Notes under the pieces: model-generated | Database searches by the model: none | Told to the model about the DNA's origin: nothing | What the model saw: the letters and a program-made list of their open reading frames with translations, nothing else | NCBI RefSeq assembly: GCF_019145435.1 | Contig: NZ_JAHSTS010000002.1 | Location: 1,240,001-1,304,000, forward strand | Direction: 5' to 3' | From: Pseudomonas ekonensis | GTDB lineage: Bacteria; Pseudomonadota; Gammaproteobacteria; Pseudomonadales; Pseudomonadaceae | DNA length: 64,000 bases | Program-made: the position numbers and the translations under genes | Part shown: positions 40,722 to 58,336 of the stretch, in pieces | Numbering within the stretch: the stretch's first letter is position 1 | How the letters are laid out: every line of letters starts with the position of its first letter

Positions 40722-40753
40722 AGCACGAAGCCTGGAAGATCCAGGCTTGTGCT
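40722..40753. terminator. Hairpin downstream of eno
   Basis: Long near-perfect stem of about 13 bp (40722-40735 with 40741-40753) between eno and ftsB. No clear T run follows, so it may be a weak terminator or an mRNA stabiliser. Confidence 0.5.
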
Positions 40754-40833
40754 GATAAGGCATCAGATTAGTGGCAAATCCATCGCTGTCACGACTTTTC
40801 CGACACAATCCGGTGTCCTTTTACGTTCAAGGC

Positions 40834-42261
<1,428 letters not shown>

Positions 42262-42279
42262 TTACCGGAGAAATGAGGC

Positions 42280-44782
<2,503 letters not shown>

Positions 44783-45035
44783 TTAAAGCGGTCCGAGCCG
44801 CCGGGGAAAGCGAAGGAAGGCCGAAGCCCCCGATCACCTGCATTAATCACAGTGCACCTTTCAAAAAAACCGCCGCGTTGGGACAGACCGGAAGTGAAAA
44901 CACCGGTACGTAGCTCGCTACACATTTTTTGGAATCGCCCAGCAAAGACTGCTTGGTAATCGGCAACTCCTGCAATTCAGGCGAATCCACAGAAGTTGTA
45001 TCAAGAAGGGAGCGTAGTCTACCGGAATGCCCCTT

Positions 45036-46358
45036 TCATCTCAAACCTTGATCTTCATCCGAAGGCTGCCAATGCAGTCGCCAGCCGTCCTGCGCACTGC
45101 CGTCGAGCCCCGGCAGGTCCGCCACGGCAAGCAGTTCCTCGCCGCGAAACAGCAGCGGCAATCTGCCACGGACGAACGCCGGCACACCGCGCTCGTTGAG
45201 CAGACGCTTGAGATCGCGCCCGCCGCGCCCGGGCAGGCGCATCGTCTCGCCGCCCTGCCGGTAGCCGATCCTGAGCGGCCCGGCAGGAGTCTGACCCAGC
45301 AACATGACACGCCCGTTATCGGCCAGGCGCAGCGGCCTCGAAGGATCCTGCCACGCCTCACCGGCCGCCGGCGTGCGCAGCCATTGCCCGCTGAGCCACC
45401 AGAGGCGGCCGGCGCTGCGGTGCAGCTCACCGTCGGCCAGACGCCAGACCGGCGCCGCATCGACGGCGGCTTCGCACAGATCCGACCAACCCGACCAATG
45501 GTCGGCATCCGGCAAGCGGGTCAGCGGCGTCAGCCAATGGCTGAGGGCATTGCGCTGACGGGCGGCGGACAGTCCGGCCAACGGGGCCAGCGCCAGCGAG
45601 GGCACGCCCAGCCAGTCGAAGGCGTCCGGGGTGCGCGCATCGTCCAGGTCGAGCTGCGCCAATTCATCCAGCAGGCCTTGCGCCTCCCGCGCATGGGCAG
45701 CGCTGCGCACAAGGCTGGCCGTCGCCTGCGGCCAGCGGGCGGCGAGCAGCGGCATCACTTGATGACGCAGATAGTTGCGCGAGAACTGCAGGTCCTGATT
45801 CGACGGATCCTCGATCCAGGCCAACTGATGGGCCCGAGCGTAGGCTTCCAGCTCGCCTCTTCCCACCTCGAGCAGGGGACGCACCAGACTGCCCCGCCCC
45901 AGCGGCCTGTGCGCCGGCATGGCGGATAACCCTCTCACCCCCGCCCCCCGCAGCAGACGGAACAGCAAGGTCTCGGCCTGATCGTCGCGGTGCTGCCCGG
46001 TCAGCAGCGCTTCGTTGCGGCCGATCGCTGCGTCGAACGCCGCGTAACGCGCATCGCGTGCCGCACCCTCCAGACTCGCACCGGGCCGGACCTGCACGCG
46101 GATCACCTGCAACGGCAAGCCCAGCGCATCGCAGAAGGTTCGGCAATGTTCCGGCCACGTATCCGCTGCGGCCTGAAGGCCGTGATGGACATGGAGGGCG
46201 CTCAAGGGCGGCAGGGTTTCGGTCTTCGCCAGACGGGCGAGCAGGTGCAGCAGGACGGTGGAGTCGAGTCCGCCGGAGAAGGCGATGCGCCAGACGGCAG
46301 CGGTGCGCCAGGGCGTCAGGGTGCGCAGAAGTCGGTCAGACAGATCGATCCGGGTCAT
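45036..46358 (-). CDS. tilS: tRNA(Ile)-lysidine synthetase
   Basis: 440 residues from the ATG of MTRIDLSDRL. PP-loop SGGLDS at 28-33, LTGQHRDDQAETLLFRLLRG and GLSAMP are diagnostic; a C-terminal TilS domain follows (GYRQGGETMRLPGRGGRDLK). It modifies C34 of tRNA-Ile(CAU) to lysidine and is essential for AUA decoding. Separated from accA by a REP doublet. Confidence 0.96.
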   Translation of the reverse strand: MTRIDLSDRLLRTLTPWRTAAVWRIAFSGGLDSTVLLHLLARLAKTETLPPLSALHVHHGLQAAADTWPEHCRTFCDALGLPLQVIRVQVRPGASLEGAARDARYAAFDAAIGRNEALLTGQHRDDQAETLLFRLLRGAGVRGLSAMPAHRPLGRGSLVRPLLEVGRGELEAYARAHQLAWIEDPSNQDLQFSRNYLRHQVMPLLAARWPQATASLVRSAAHAREAQGLLDELAQLDLDDARTPDAFDWLGVPSLALAPLAGLSAARQRNALSHWLTPLTRLPDADHWSGWSDLCEAAVDAAPVWRLADGELHRSAGRLWWLSGQWLRTPAAGEAWQDPSRPLRLADNGRVMLLGQTPAGPLRIGYRQGGETMRLPGRGGRDLKRLLNERGVPAFVRGRLPLLFRGEELLAVADLPGLDGSAQDGWRLHWQPSDEDQGLR

Positions 46359-46381
46359 GGGGGACACATTGCACAAATGAA

Positions 46382-46472
46382 ATGTGGGAGCGAGCCTGCT
46401 CGCGATAGCGATTCAACAAACAACATGTGCGTTGAATGTTAACCCTTATCGCGAGCAGGCTCGCTCCCACAT
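46382..46472. repeat. REP doublet of the GAGCCTGCTCGC subtype
   Basis: Perfect inverted arms of ~26 bp (46382-46407 and 46447-46472) between tilS and accA. The inner bases (GATTCAAC / GTTGAATG) also pair. Same subtype as 12006-12086. Confidence 0.92.
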
Positions 46473-46489
46473 GGGTACGGCCTGTTCGA

Positions 46490-47437
46490 TCAGAGACCGT
46501 AGCTCATCAGACGCTCGTAACGGCGGGCCAGCAGCGCGTCGTTGTCGAACTTCTTCAGCATCGCCAGTTGCGAGACCAGCTCGGCGCGGATCGAGGCGGA
46601 GGCGGCGGCGAAATCGCGGTGGGCGCCGCCCAGCGGCTCGTTGATCACCTTGTCGACGATGCCCAGGCCCTTCAGGCGCTCGGCGGTGATGCCCATGGCT
46701 TCGGCGGCGTCCGGCGCCTTCTCGGCGGTTTTCCACAGGATCGATGCGCAGCCTTCCGGCGAAATCACCGAGTAGGTCGAGTACTGCAGCATGTTCAGCT
46801 GGTCGCACACGCCGATGGCCAGTGCGCCGCCGGAACCGCCCTCACCGATCACGGTGGCGATGATCGGGGTCTTCAGGCGCGCCATGACGCGCAGGTTCCA
46901 GGCGATCGCTTCGCTCTGGTTGCGCTCTTCGGCGTCGATGCCCGGGTAGGCGCCCGGGGTGTCGATGAAGGTCAGGATCGGCATCTTGAAGCGTTCGGCC
47001 ATTTCCATCAGGCGGCAGGCCTTGCGGTAGCCTTCCGGACGCGGCATGCCGAAGTTGCGGCGCACTTTCTCGCGCACTTCGCGCCCCTTCTGGTGACCGA
47101 TCACCATCACCGGCTGGTCGTCCAGACGTGCCACGCCGCCCACGATGGCCGCGTCGTCGGAGAAGTGACGGTCACCGTGCAGTTCGTCGAACTCGGTGAA
47201 GATGTGGTCGATGTAGTCGAGGGTGTACGGGCGGCGCGGGTGACGCGCCAGACGTGCGATCTGCCAGCTGGTCAGCTTGCCGAAGATGTCTTCGGTCAGC
47301 GTCTTGCTCTTGTCCTGCAGGCGGGAGATCTCATCGCCGATATTCAGCGAATTGTCGTTACCGACCAAGCGCAACTCTTCGATCTTGGCTTGCAGGTCGG
47401 CGATCGGCTGTTCGAAATCTAGAAAATTCGGGTTCAT
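46490..47437 (-). CDS. accA: Acetyl-CoA carboxylase carboxyltransferase subunit alpha
   Basis: 315 residues, standard length. [40 protein letters not shown] and [17 protein letters not shown] are diagnostic. With AccD it transfers CO2 from carboxybiotin to acetyl-CoA, the first step of fatty acid synthesis. Lies downstream of dnaE, as in E. coli. Confidence 0.98.
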   Translation of the reverse strand: MNPNFLDFEQPIADLQAKIEELRLVGNDNSLNIGDEISRLQDKSKTLTEDIFGKLTSWQIARLARHPRRPYTLDYIDHIFTEFDELHGDRHFSDDAAIVGGVARLDDQPVMVIGHQKGREVREKVRRNFGMPRPEGYRKACRLMEMAERFKMPILTFIDTPGAYPGIDAEERNQSEAIAWNLRVMARLKTPIIATVIGEGGSGGALAIGVCDQLNMLQYSTYSVISPEGCASILWKTAEKAPDAAEAMGITAERLKGLGIVDKVINEPLGGAHRDFAAASASIRAELVSQLAMLKKFDNDALLARRYERLMSYGL

Positions 47438-47575
47438 AGGCGTCCGTCTGGGGTCGCGTCCAAGTGAGCTTGGGCCGGCCGGTTGTCTGTTCGCGCCCTA
47501 CCTTAAGGGAGAGGCGCGTCGAGGTCGAGATTAAAAGTTCAGGTTGCGGGCAGGCGATCTGATATCACCTGCCGG

Positions 47576-51097
<3,522 letters not shown>

Positions 51098-51120
51098 AGT
51101 GATCCTGTCCAGTTACATGG

Positions 51121-51150
51121 AAACAACAAGGCCCGGATTGTACCGGGCCT
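51121..51150 (-). terminator. Terminator-like hairpin between rnhB and dnaE
   Basis: Perfect 8-bp stem (51129-51136 with 51143-51150), 6-base loop, then TTGTTGTTT on the minus strand. Confidence 0.75.
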
Positions 51151-51173
51151 CGAACAAAACATCAGCCATGGGC

Positions 51174-51815
51174 CTAAACCGGCGCCAGGCCTTCCAGCGC
51201 CTCGTAGGCCTGACGCACCGGCGCGAACGAACGCCGGTGGATCGGCGTCGGCCCCAGGCGCACCAACGCTTCCAGATGAACGGGCGTCGGATAGCCCTTG
51301 TGCCCGCCGATGCCGTAGCCCGGGTAGGTCAGCTCGAACGCCGCCATCTCGCGGTCACGGCTGACCTTGGCCAGGATCGAGGCCGCCGCGATGGCCGGCA
51401 CCTTGCTGTCGCCCTTGACCACCGCTTCGGCGCGCATCGGCAGTTTCGGGCAACGGTTGCCGTCGATCATCGCCAGTTTCGGCTGAATATGCAGGCCGGC
51501 AACGGCCCGCTGCATGGCCAGCATGGTGGCGTGCAGGATGTTCAGTTCGTCGATCTCTTCGACCTCGGCCCGGGCGATGCACCAGCTCAGGGCCTTTTCC
51601 TTGATTTCGTCGAACAGCTTCTCGCGCTTGGCTTCGGTGAGCTTCTTCGAGTCGTTCAGGCCCAGGATCGGCCGGTTCGGGTCGAGGATCACCGCCGCCG
51701 TCACCACCGCGCCGCACAACGGGCCGCGGCCGACCTCGTCGACACCGGCCACCAGTTCTTCGACTTCGGCGACCAGGGTGAAGTCCAGGCCCATCTGCAT
51801 GCTTGTCTTGCTCAT
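51174..51815 (-). CDS. rnhB: Ribonuclease HII
   Basis: 213 residues. [20 protein letters not shown] carries the catalytic D26/E27; [20 protein letters not shown] is conserved. It removes ribonucleotides from DNA. It overlaps lpxB by 4 bp. A shorter start at [10 protein letters not shown] is possible. Confidence 0.97.
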   Translation of the reverse strand: MSKTSMQMGLDFTLVAEVEELVAGVDEVGRGPLCGAVVTAAVILDPNRPILGLNDSKKLTEAKREKLFDEIKEKALSWCIARAEVEEIDELNILHATMLAMQRAVAGLHIQPKLAMIDGNRCPKLPMRAEAVVKGDSKVPAIAAASILAKVSRDREMAAFELTYPGYGIGGHKGYPTPVHLEALVRLGPTPIHRRSFAPVRQAYEALEGLAPV

Positions 51816-52942
51816 CGTGATTGACCGATCAGGTTAAGCACCGCGTCGGCGGCCTGGTTGGAGGCGTCCAGACGCAGGGTGCGGTGGATCTCGTCGAAGC
51901 CGCGGGTCTGCTCCTCGCCGCCGTCGATCAGCGGCGACAGCGTCTGGGCCAAGGCCTCGACCGTCGCGTCATCCTGCAGCAACTCAGGCACCAGAAGGCG
52001 CTGGGCCAGCAGGTTCGGCAGGGACACGTACGGGCTCTTGACCATGCGCTTGAGGATCCAGAACGTCAGCGGCGCCAACCGGTAGGCCACCACCATCGGC
52101 CGCTTGTACAGCAGCGCCTCCAGCGTCGCCGTGCCGGAAGCGATCAGCACCGCGTCGCAGGCGGCGAGAGCCAGATGGGACTTGCCGTCGAGCAGGGTCA
52201 CCGACAGGTCGCGACCGGCCAGCAGCGCTTCGATCTGCACCCGCCGCTCGGGGCTGGCGCAGGGCAGCACGAAACGCACGCCGGGGCGCAAGGCCCGCAG
52301 GCGCTGGGCGGTGTCGAGGAACAGCGCGCCGAGGCGACCGACCTCACCGCCGCGGCTGCCCGGCATCAGGGCGACCAGCGGCCCGTCCGGCAAGCCCAGC
52401 TCGGCCCGCGCCGCTGCACGGTCGGCCTGCAGCGGAATGGCGTCAGCCAGCGAGTGGCCGACGAACCGCACCGGCACGCCCTTCTCTTCGTAGAATTTCG
52501 CTTCGAACGGGAACAGCGTGAGCATCAGGTCGCAGCCTTCGCGGATCTTCAGCACGCGCTTCTGCCGCCATGCCCACACCGACGGGCTGACGTAGTGCAC
52601 GGTCTTGATCCCGGCCTGACGCAGCTTGAGCTCGATGTTGAGGTTGAAGTCCGGGGCATCGATGCCGATGAACACGTCCGGCTTACGCTCGATCAGGGTC
52701 TCGATCAGTTGCTTGCGCCGCTTGAGCAGCTCGCGCAGCCGGCCGAGCACCTCCACCAGCCCCATGACCGACAGACGCTCCATGGGGAAATCGGAGGTCA
52801 GCCCTTCGGCCTGCATCAGCGGCCCGCCGACGCCGATGAATTCCGCCGCCGGATGCCGGGCCTTGAGGGCACGCATCAGGCCGGCGCCCAGAATGTCGCC
52901 GGAAGCCTCGCCCGCCACCAGCGCAATACGCAGATTGGCCAT
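51812..52942 (-). CDS. lpxB: Lipid-A-disaccharide synthase
   Basis: 376 residues. [32 protein letters not shown] and [13 protein letters not shown] are family signatures. It condenses UDP-diacylglucosamine with lipid X in lipid A synthesis. Two bp after the lpxA stop. Confidence 0.97.
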   Translation of the reverse strand: MANLRIALVAGEASGDILGAGLMRALKARHPAAEFIGVGGPLMQAEGLTSDFPMERLSVMGLVEVLGRLRELLKRRKQLIETLIERKPDVFIGIDAPDFNLNIELKLRQAGIKTVHYVSPSVWAWRQKRVLKIREGCDLMLTLFPFEAKFYEEKGVPVRFVGHSLADAIPLQADRAAARAELGLPDGPLVALMPGSRGGEVGRLGALFLDTAQRLRALRPGVRFVLPCASPERRVQIEALLAGRDLSVTLLDGKSHLALAACDAVLIASGTATLEALLYKRPMVVAYRLAPLTFWILKRMVKSPYVSLPNLLAQRLLVPELLQDDATVEALAQTLSPLIDGGEEQTRGFDEIHRTLRLDASNQAADAVLNLIGQSR

Positions 52943-52944
52943 GG

Positions 52945-53721
52945 TCAGCGGGTGATGCCGCGGTTCGAAGACTGGATGGAGTCGCGGAACAGGGCGACTT
53001 CAGGGAACTGGGTCGCAGGTTCGGCCAGTTCGGCCAGCGCCTGCTCGACGGTCAGCCCCTGGCGGTACACCGTTTTGTAGGCGCGGCGCAGGGCGTGGAT
53101 GGCGTCCTCGCTGAAGCCGCGGCGACGCATGCCTTCGAAGTTCATGCTGCGCGCTTCGGCCGGGTTGCCGAACACGGTGACGAACGCCGGGACGTCCTTG
53201 CCGATCGCGGTGCCCATGCCGGAGAAGCTGTGCGCGCCGATGTGGCAATACTGGTGCACCAGCGTGAAACCGGACAGGATCGCCCAGTCGTCGACGTGCA
53301 CATGGCCGGCCAGCGCGGTGTTGTTGACCAGGATGCAGTGGTTGCCGATCACGCTGTCATGGCCGATGTGGGCATAGGCCATGATCAGGTTGTGGTCGCC
53401 CAGCGTGGTTTCCGAGCGGTCCTGCACCGTGCCGCGGTGAATCGTCACGCCTTCACGGATGACGTTGTGGTCACCGATCACGAGGCGGGTCTCTTCGCCC
53501 TTGTACTTGAGGTCCGGCGTGTCCTCGCCGACCGAGGAAAACTGGTAGATCCGGTTGTGCTTGCCGATGCGGGTCGGGCCCTTGAGGACCACATGAGGCC
53601 CGATCACCGTACCCTCGCCGATTTCCACACCTGCGCCGACGATCGACCACGGGCCGACCTCGACCCCTTCAGCCAGGACGGCTGTCGGGTCGATGATTGC
53701 GCGAGGGTCGATCAAACTCAT
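52945..53721 (-). CDS. lpxA: UDP-N-acetylglucosamine O-acyltransferase
   Basis: 258 residues. Left-handed beta-helix hexapeptide repeats through ~190, catalytic His in [18 protein letters not shown], and C-terminal helices. First committed acyl transfer of lipid A. Overlaps fabZ by 4 bp. Confidence 0.97.
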   Translation of the reverse strand: MSLIDPRAIIDPTAVLAEGVEVGPWSIVGAGVEIGEGTVIGPHVVLKGPTRIGKHNRIYQFSSVGEDTPDLKYKGEETRLVIGDHNVIREGVTIHRGTVQDRSETTLGDHNLIMAYAHIGHDSVIGNHCILVNNTALAGHVHVDDWAILSGFTLVHQYCHIGAHSFSGMGTAIGKDVPAFVTVFGNPAEARSMNFEGMRRRGFSEDAIHALRRAYKTVYRQGLTVEQALAELAEPATQFPEVALFRDSIQSSNRGITR

Positions 53722-54158
53722 AGCTTGCGTTCCGCGCAGATGATTTCCGCCGAGCAGACCGGCTTGCCGTCGACCGAGGCCTGGCAGTCGAACTTCCAGA
53801 TCTGGCGCTTGCAGCTGATGAACTTGGCTTCGAGGATCAGCTGATCGCCCGGCAGCACAGGCTGACGGAAGCGCAACTTGTCGGAACCGACGAAGTAGTA
53901 GAGGGTGCCGTCGGCCGGTTTGACGTCCAGCATTTTGAAACCGAGGATCCCGGCAGCCTGGGCCATCGCTTCGATGATCAGCACGCCCGGCATGATCGGA
54001 TGCGCCGGGAAGTGGCCATTGAAGAACGGCTCGTTGATGCTGACATTCTTGTAGGCGCGAATGCGCTTGCCTTCAGTGTCCAGATCCACCACCCGGTCCA
54101 CCAGCAGGAACGGGTAACGGTGAGGCAGGTATTCGCGAATCTCGTTGATGTCCATCAT
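53718..54158 (-). CDS. fabZ: 3-hydroxyacyl-ACP dehydratase FabZ
   Basis: 146 residues. [17 protein letters not shown], and the hot-dog active site [20 protein letters not shown] (His and Glu). It dehydrates 3-hydroxyacyl-ACP, competing with LpxA/LpxD for substrate. The 105 bp to lpxD contain no gene. Confidence 0.97.
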   Translation of the reverse strand: MMDINEIREYLPHRYPFLLVDRVVDLDTEGKRIRAYKNVSINEPFFNGHFPAHPIMPGVLIIEAMAQAAGILGFKMLDVKPADGTLYYFVGSDKLRFRQPVLPGDQLILEAKFISCKRQIWKFDCQASVDGKPVCSAEIICAERKL

Positions 54159-54263
54159 TTCGGGGGGAAGCCTATGTAAAGATTGGGAGTGCGACGTGGC
54201 GCACGCCTCTAGCAGATCAAGCAGACAGCCGGGTGGCTGCCTGCGATTGATATGGAAGCGGTA

Positions 54264-55319
54264 TCAGCCATCTGATGAAGCATTACCGTCGGGGGTCACT
54301 TCCCCCACGCGCTTTTCCAGCTGTTTCAAACGTCGCGCGAGGTCATCGAGCTGACGGATGCGGGCCGCGCTCTTGCGCCATTCGGCCGCCGGTTGCATGG
54401 CTGTGCCGGACGAATAGGCACCCGGCTCGGTGATCGAGTGGGTGACCATGGTCATGCCGGTCAGGAAAACGTTGTCGCAGATGTCGATGTGCCCGACCAG
54501 GCCGACGCCGCCGGCCAGCATGCAATGCTTGCCGATCTTGGTGCTGCCGGAGATGCCCACGCAGGCCGCCATGGCGGTGTGGTCGCCGACCTGGACGTTG
54601 TGGGCGATCTGGATCTGGTTGTCGAGCTTGACGCCGTTGCCGATCACGGTATCGGCCAGGGCGCCGCGGTCGATGGCGGTGTTCACGCCGATCTCCACAT
54701 CGTCGCCGACGGTGACGCCGCCGATCTGGGCGATCTTCTGCCAGACGCCTTTCTCGTTGGCGAAGCCGAAGCCCTCGCCGCCGAGCACCGCACCGGACTG
54801 GATGACGACCCGCTTGCCGATGCGCACGTCGTGGTACAGCGTCACGCGCGGGGCCAGCCAGCCGCCTTCACCGATCTCGCTGCGCGCGCCGACCACGCAA
54901 TGCGCGCCGAGGGTCACGCCGGCACCGATCCGGGCACCCGATTCGATGACCACGAAGGGCCCGACGCTGGCGCTCGGATCGACCACCGCGTCCGCCGCGA
55001 TCACGGCCGTCGGATGGATGCCGGCGGCCGCTTTCGGTTTCGGGTCGAACAGGTGGGACAAGCGGGCATAGGCCAGGTACGGATCCGGCACCACCAGCGC
55101 ATCGCCGGCGAACGCTTCGGCGTCCGCTGCCTTGAGCAGCAGCGCTGCGGCCTGCGAGCCGGCGAGGTACTTGCGGTATTGGGGATTGGCCAGGAAGCTC
55201 AATTGAGCTGGGCCGGCCTCCTGCAAGGTGGCCAGCCCAGTGATTTGCTTCTCGGGGTCGCCACGCAGGGTGGCGCCGAGGAACTCGGCCAACTGGCCGA
55301 GCTTGATGGTCACGGTCAT
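54264..55319 (-). CDS. lpxD: UDP-3-O-(3-hydroxyacyl)glucosamine N-acyltransferase
   Basis: 351 residues. Uridine-binding N-terminal domain, hexapeptide beta-helix (~100-300), catalytic His in [20 protein letters not shown], and a C-terminal helix ([20 protein letters not shown]). Third enzyme of lipid A synthesis. Spaced 3 bp from skp. Confidence 0.97.
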   Translation of the reverse strand: MTVTIKLGQLAEFLGATLRGDPEKQITGLATLQEAGPAQLSFLANPQYRKYLAGSQAAALLLKAADAEAFAGDALVVPDPYLAYARLSHLFDPKPKAAAGIHPTAVIAADAVVDPSASVGPFVVIESGARIGAGVTLGAHCVVGARSEIGEGGWLAPRVTLYHDVRIGKRVVIQSGAVLGGEGFGFANEKGVWQKIAQIGGVTVGDDVEIGVNTAIDRGALADTVIGNGVKLDNQIQIAHNVQVGDHTAMAACVGISGSTKIGKHCMLAGGVGLVGHIDICDNVFLTGMTMVTHSITEPGAYSSGTAMQPAAEWRKSAARIRQLDDLARRLKQLEKRVGEVTPDGNASSDG

Positions 55320-55322
55320 GGG

Positions 55323-55826
55323 TTACTTCAGCTGGTTCATGCGCTCGATGACCTGGCGCGTGATGTCGTACTGAGGTTTGACGTCGATGACCGCGCCACG
55401 CTCGAACACCAGGTCAAAACCACCTTTCTTGATGACTTCTTCCACGGCGCTGTCCAGCTTCGGCTTCAGCTGCTTGAGCATTTCGCGGTCGGCGACGGCC
55501 TTGGCTTCGTTCAGCTCCTTGGACTGGAACTGGAAGTCACGGGCCTTTTGCTTGAATTCCAGCTCCAGACGCTCACGCTCGCCTTGCTGCATCTTGTCGC
55601 CGCCGGCCATCAGGCGATCCTGAATCCCCTTGGCGCTGCTTTCCAGGGTCTTGAGCTTGGTCAGCTGCGGGCCGAACTTCTTCTCGGCGTCCACGGCGTA
55701 CTTCTTGGCCGCATCGGATTCCAGCAAGGCCATCTGATAGTTCAGGACGGCGATCTTCATGTCGGCAAATGCCGGGCCTGCCACCAGTACGGAGGCCAGG
55801 AGAACCAATTGAGTCAACTTACGCAC
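55323..55826 (-). CDS. skp: Periplasmic chaperone Skp/OmpH
   Basis: 167 residues with a signal peptide (cleaved after ~A21, before DMKIAVL). Coiled-coil middle with Lys/Glu-rich helices. A trimeric chaperone for unfolded outer membrane proteins en route to BamA, encoded just upstream. Confidence 0.95.
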   Translation of the reverse strand: MRKLTQLVLLASVLVAGPAFADMKIAVLNYQMALLESDAAKKYAVDAEKKFGPQLTKLKTLESSAKGIQDRLMAGGDKMQQGERERLELEFKQKARDFQFQSKELNEAKAVADREMLKQLKPKLDSAVEEVIKKGGFDLVFERGAVIDVKPQYDITRQVIERMNQLK

Positions 55827-55871
55827 GATGCACTCCTACAAAATCCATTGTCGTTATCTTGGGTCAGGCGC

Positions 55872-58262
55872 TTAGAACGTCTGGCCGAGGGAGAATTGGA
55901 ACACTTGGGTTTCAGCGTTATCCGGTTTCTTCACCGGCGTGGCCAACGCGAAGCTCAATGGGCCCAGTGCGGTCACCCAGGTCACGCCGACACCGACGGA
56001 ACTGGCCATGTTGCTCAGGCTGACGTCGTTGCACTGCGTGTTGGACGGCGTGACACCGTCGGTATTGAGAGTCTGCTTGCACTTGGAGTCAAACACGTTA
56101 CCCACGTCCCAGAACACGGAGGTGCGCAGGGAGCGTTGATCCTTGACGAACGGCAGCGGGAACAGGACTTCCACACCACCCTGGATCAGGACGTTGCCGC
56201 CGAACGGCAGCGGATCCTGGTCCGGGTCGTTGATCGTACCGACGTTACCCGTCTTGCCCTGACCGCGGCTAGGCGTACTGCGTGGGCCCAGCGTGCTGTC
56301 CTTGAAGCCACGAACCGAGTTGAAACCACCAGCATAGTAGTTTTCATAGAACGGCAAGCCGTCGGTGGAACCGTAGCCGTCGCCGTAGCCCAGTTCGGTG
56401 TGCAGGCGCAGGGTGTAGTTTTCGCTCAGCGGCGCGAACAGCTGGCCGCGGTAGTCGAGCTTGTAGAACGACAGGTCGCTGCCCGGAATGGTGGTTTCCA
56501 GGGTCAGGCTCTGGGAACGGCCACGGGTCGGCAGCACACCTTTGTTCAGGGTCGACTCGGACCAGCCGGCCGACGCCTTGAAGTTCAGGTAGTTGTCGCC
56601 TTCACGGTTCACGAAGTCGAAGATTTCGTCGACGGTGTACTGGCCGGTCTTGATCTTGTCCTGCTGGGCCGACAGGCCGAAGGTCAGGCGCGAGGTTTCG
56701 CTGATCGGGTAGCCGACGTTCACACCGGCGCCCAGGCTGTCCACGGCGTAGCTCGCCACATCGACGTCGAGGTCTTTGTAGTCGGTGGTGCGGTAGAAGG
56801 CGTTGTAGCCCAGGCTCACGCCGTCGGCGGTCCAGTAGGGATCGACGTAACCGAAGTTGTAGCGGCTCTGGTATTCGCTGCGGGTCAGGCCCACGCTGAC
56901 GCGGTTACCGGTACCGAGGAAGTTGTTCTGGGTGATGGAACCGCCCAGGATCAGACCGGCGCTCTGGGCGAAGCCCACGCTGGCGGTGATCGAACCGGAA
57001 GCCTGCTCCTCGACGCTGTAGTTCACGTCGACCTGGTCGTCGACGCCCGGCACGGCCGGTGTCTCGACGTTGACTTCCTTGAAGAAGCCCAGGCGCTCCA
57101 GACGGGTCTTGGACTGGTCGATCAGGTAGGTCGAAGCCCAGCCGCCTTCCATCTGGCGCATTTCGCGACGCAGCACTTCGTCCTCGGACTTGGTGTTGCC
57201 ACGGAAGTTGATGCGGTTGACGTAGGCGCGCTTGCCCGGATCGACGGCGAACAGGATGTCGACCGTGTGATCGTCGTCATGGGGCTGAGGCACGCCGTTG
57301 ACGTTGGCGAAGGTGTAGCCCTCGTTGCCCAGACGACGGGTGATCAGTTCAGACGTGGTGGTCATCAGCTTGCGCGAGAACACCTGGCCCTTCTGCACCA
57401 GCAGCAGGGACTTGACCTGGTCTTCAGGCACTTTCAGGTCGCCGCTCAGCTTGACGTCGCGAACGGTGTACTTCTCGCCTTCCGTCACGTTGACGGTGAT
57501 GTAGACGTGCTTCTTGTCCGGGGTGATGGACACCTGGGTCGAAGCGATGTCCATGTTGATGTAGCCGCGGTCCAGGTAGTAGGAACGCAGACGCTCCAGG
57601 TCACCGGAAAGCTTTTCGCGGGCGTACTTGTCGTCGTTCTTGAAGAAGGACAGCCAGTTGGTGGTTTTCAGCTCGAACAGGTCGACCAGGTCTTCCTCGG
57701 GGAAAACGGTGTTGCCGACCACGTTGATGTGCTGGATGGCAGCCACGGTGCCTTCGTTGATCTTCACCTTCAGGCCGACGCGGTTGCGCGGCTGCGACAC
57801 CACTTCGGTGTCGACGGTCGCCGAGTAGCGACCCTGGGCGACGTACTGACGCTGCAGCTCGTTGCGCACGCCTTCGAGGGTGGCGCGCTGGAAGATCTCG
57901 CCTTCGGCCAGGCCGGACTGCTTGAGGCCTTTCATCAGGTCTTCGGTGGAGATCGCCTTGTTGCCTTCGATCTCGATGCTGGCGACGGACGGACGCTCGA
58001 CGACCGTGATCACCAGTACGTTGCCTTCGCGGCCCAGCTGGATATCTTGAAAGAAACCGGTTTTGAACAGCGCACGAGTGGACTCCACCAGGCGACGGTC
58101 GTCCGCCTGATCGCCGACGTTCAACGGCAACGCGCCAAAGACGCTACCTGCGGAAACCCGCTGGAGGCCGTTGACACGAATATCAGAGATAGTGAAGGAC
58201 TCGGCGTGAACTTCGGCGATCATCAATACGGTGAGAACCGCAGTTAGCAGCAGACGTTTCAT
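55872..58262 (-). CDS. bamA: Outer membrane protein assembly factor BamA
   Basis: 796 residues from the ATG at 58260-58262 (MKRLLLTAVL). Signal peptide cleaved near residue 20; five POTRA domains to ~420; then the 16-strand barrel with GFNSVRGF-type loop 6 motif (the VRGF) and terminal Phe. It inserts beta-barrels in the outer membrane. A hairpin separates it from rseP. Confidence 0.98.
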   Translation of the reverse strand: MKRLLLTAVLTVLMIAEVHAESFTISDIRVNGLQRVSAGSVFGALPLNVGDQADDRRLVESTRALFKTGFFQDIQLGREGNVLVITVVERPSVASIEIEGNKAISTEDLMKGLKQSGLAEGEIFQRATLEGVRNELQRQYVAQGRYSATVDTEVVSQPRNRVGLKVKINEGTVAAIQHINVVGNTVFPEEDLVDLFELKTTNWLSFFKNDDKYAREKLSGDLERLRSYYLDRGYINMDIASTQVSITPDKKHVYITVNVTEGEKYTVRDVKLSGDLKVPEDQVKSLLLVQKGQVFSRKLMTTTSELITRRLGNEGYTFANVNGVPQPHDDDHTVDILFAVDPGKRAYVNRINFRGNTKSEDEVLRREMRQMEGGWASTYLIDQSKTRLERLGFFKEVNVETPAVPGVDDQVDVNYSVEEQASGSITASVGFAQSAGLILGGSITQNNFLGTGNRVSVGLTRSEYQSRYNFGYVDPYWTADGVSLGYNAFYRTTDYKDLDVDVASYAVDSLGAGVNVGYPISETSRLTFGLSAQQDKIKTGQYTVDEIFDFVNREGDNYLNFKASAGWSESTLNKGVLPTRGRSQSLTLETTIPGSDLSFYKLDYRGQLFAPLSENYTLRLHTELGYGDGYGSTDGLPFYENYYAGGFNSVRGFKDSTLGPRSTPSRGQGKTGNVGTINDPDQDPLPFGGNVLIQGGVEVLFPLPFVKDQRSLRTSVFWDVGNVFDSKCKQTLNTDGVTPSNTQCNDVSLSNMASSVGVGVTWVTALGPLSFALATPVKKPDNAETQVFQFSLGQTF

Positions 58263-58290
58263 GAAGTCCTTTCTTATTCCAACTGGCAAT

Positions 58291-58316
58291 AAAGAAACTG
58301 CCGCAAAATGCGGCAG
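58291..58316 (-). terminator. Hairpin between rseP and bamA
   Basis: Perfect 8-bp stem (58298-58305 with 58309-58316) then TTTCTTTATT on the minus strand; likely attenuator within the dxr-rseP-bamA run. Confidence 0.75.
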
Positions 58317-58336
58317 ATTCGCAATTCAACGAAGCG

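Noticed and set aside
54393..58247. Very long open frame on the plus strand opposite lpxD-skp-bamA (over 1280 codons)
   Set aside because: It is antisense to well-identified core genes, rich in Gly/Ala/His/Arg of low complexity, and is the usual by-product of GC-rich codon use in the opposite strand.
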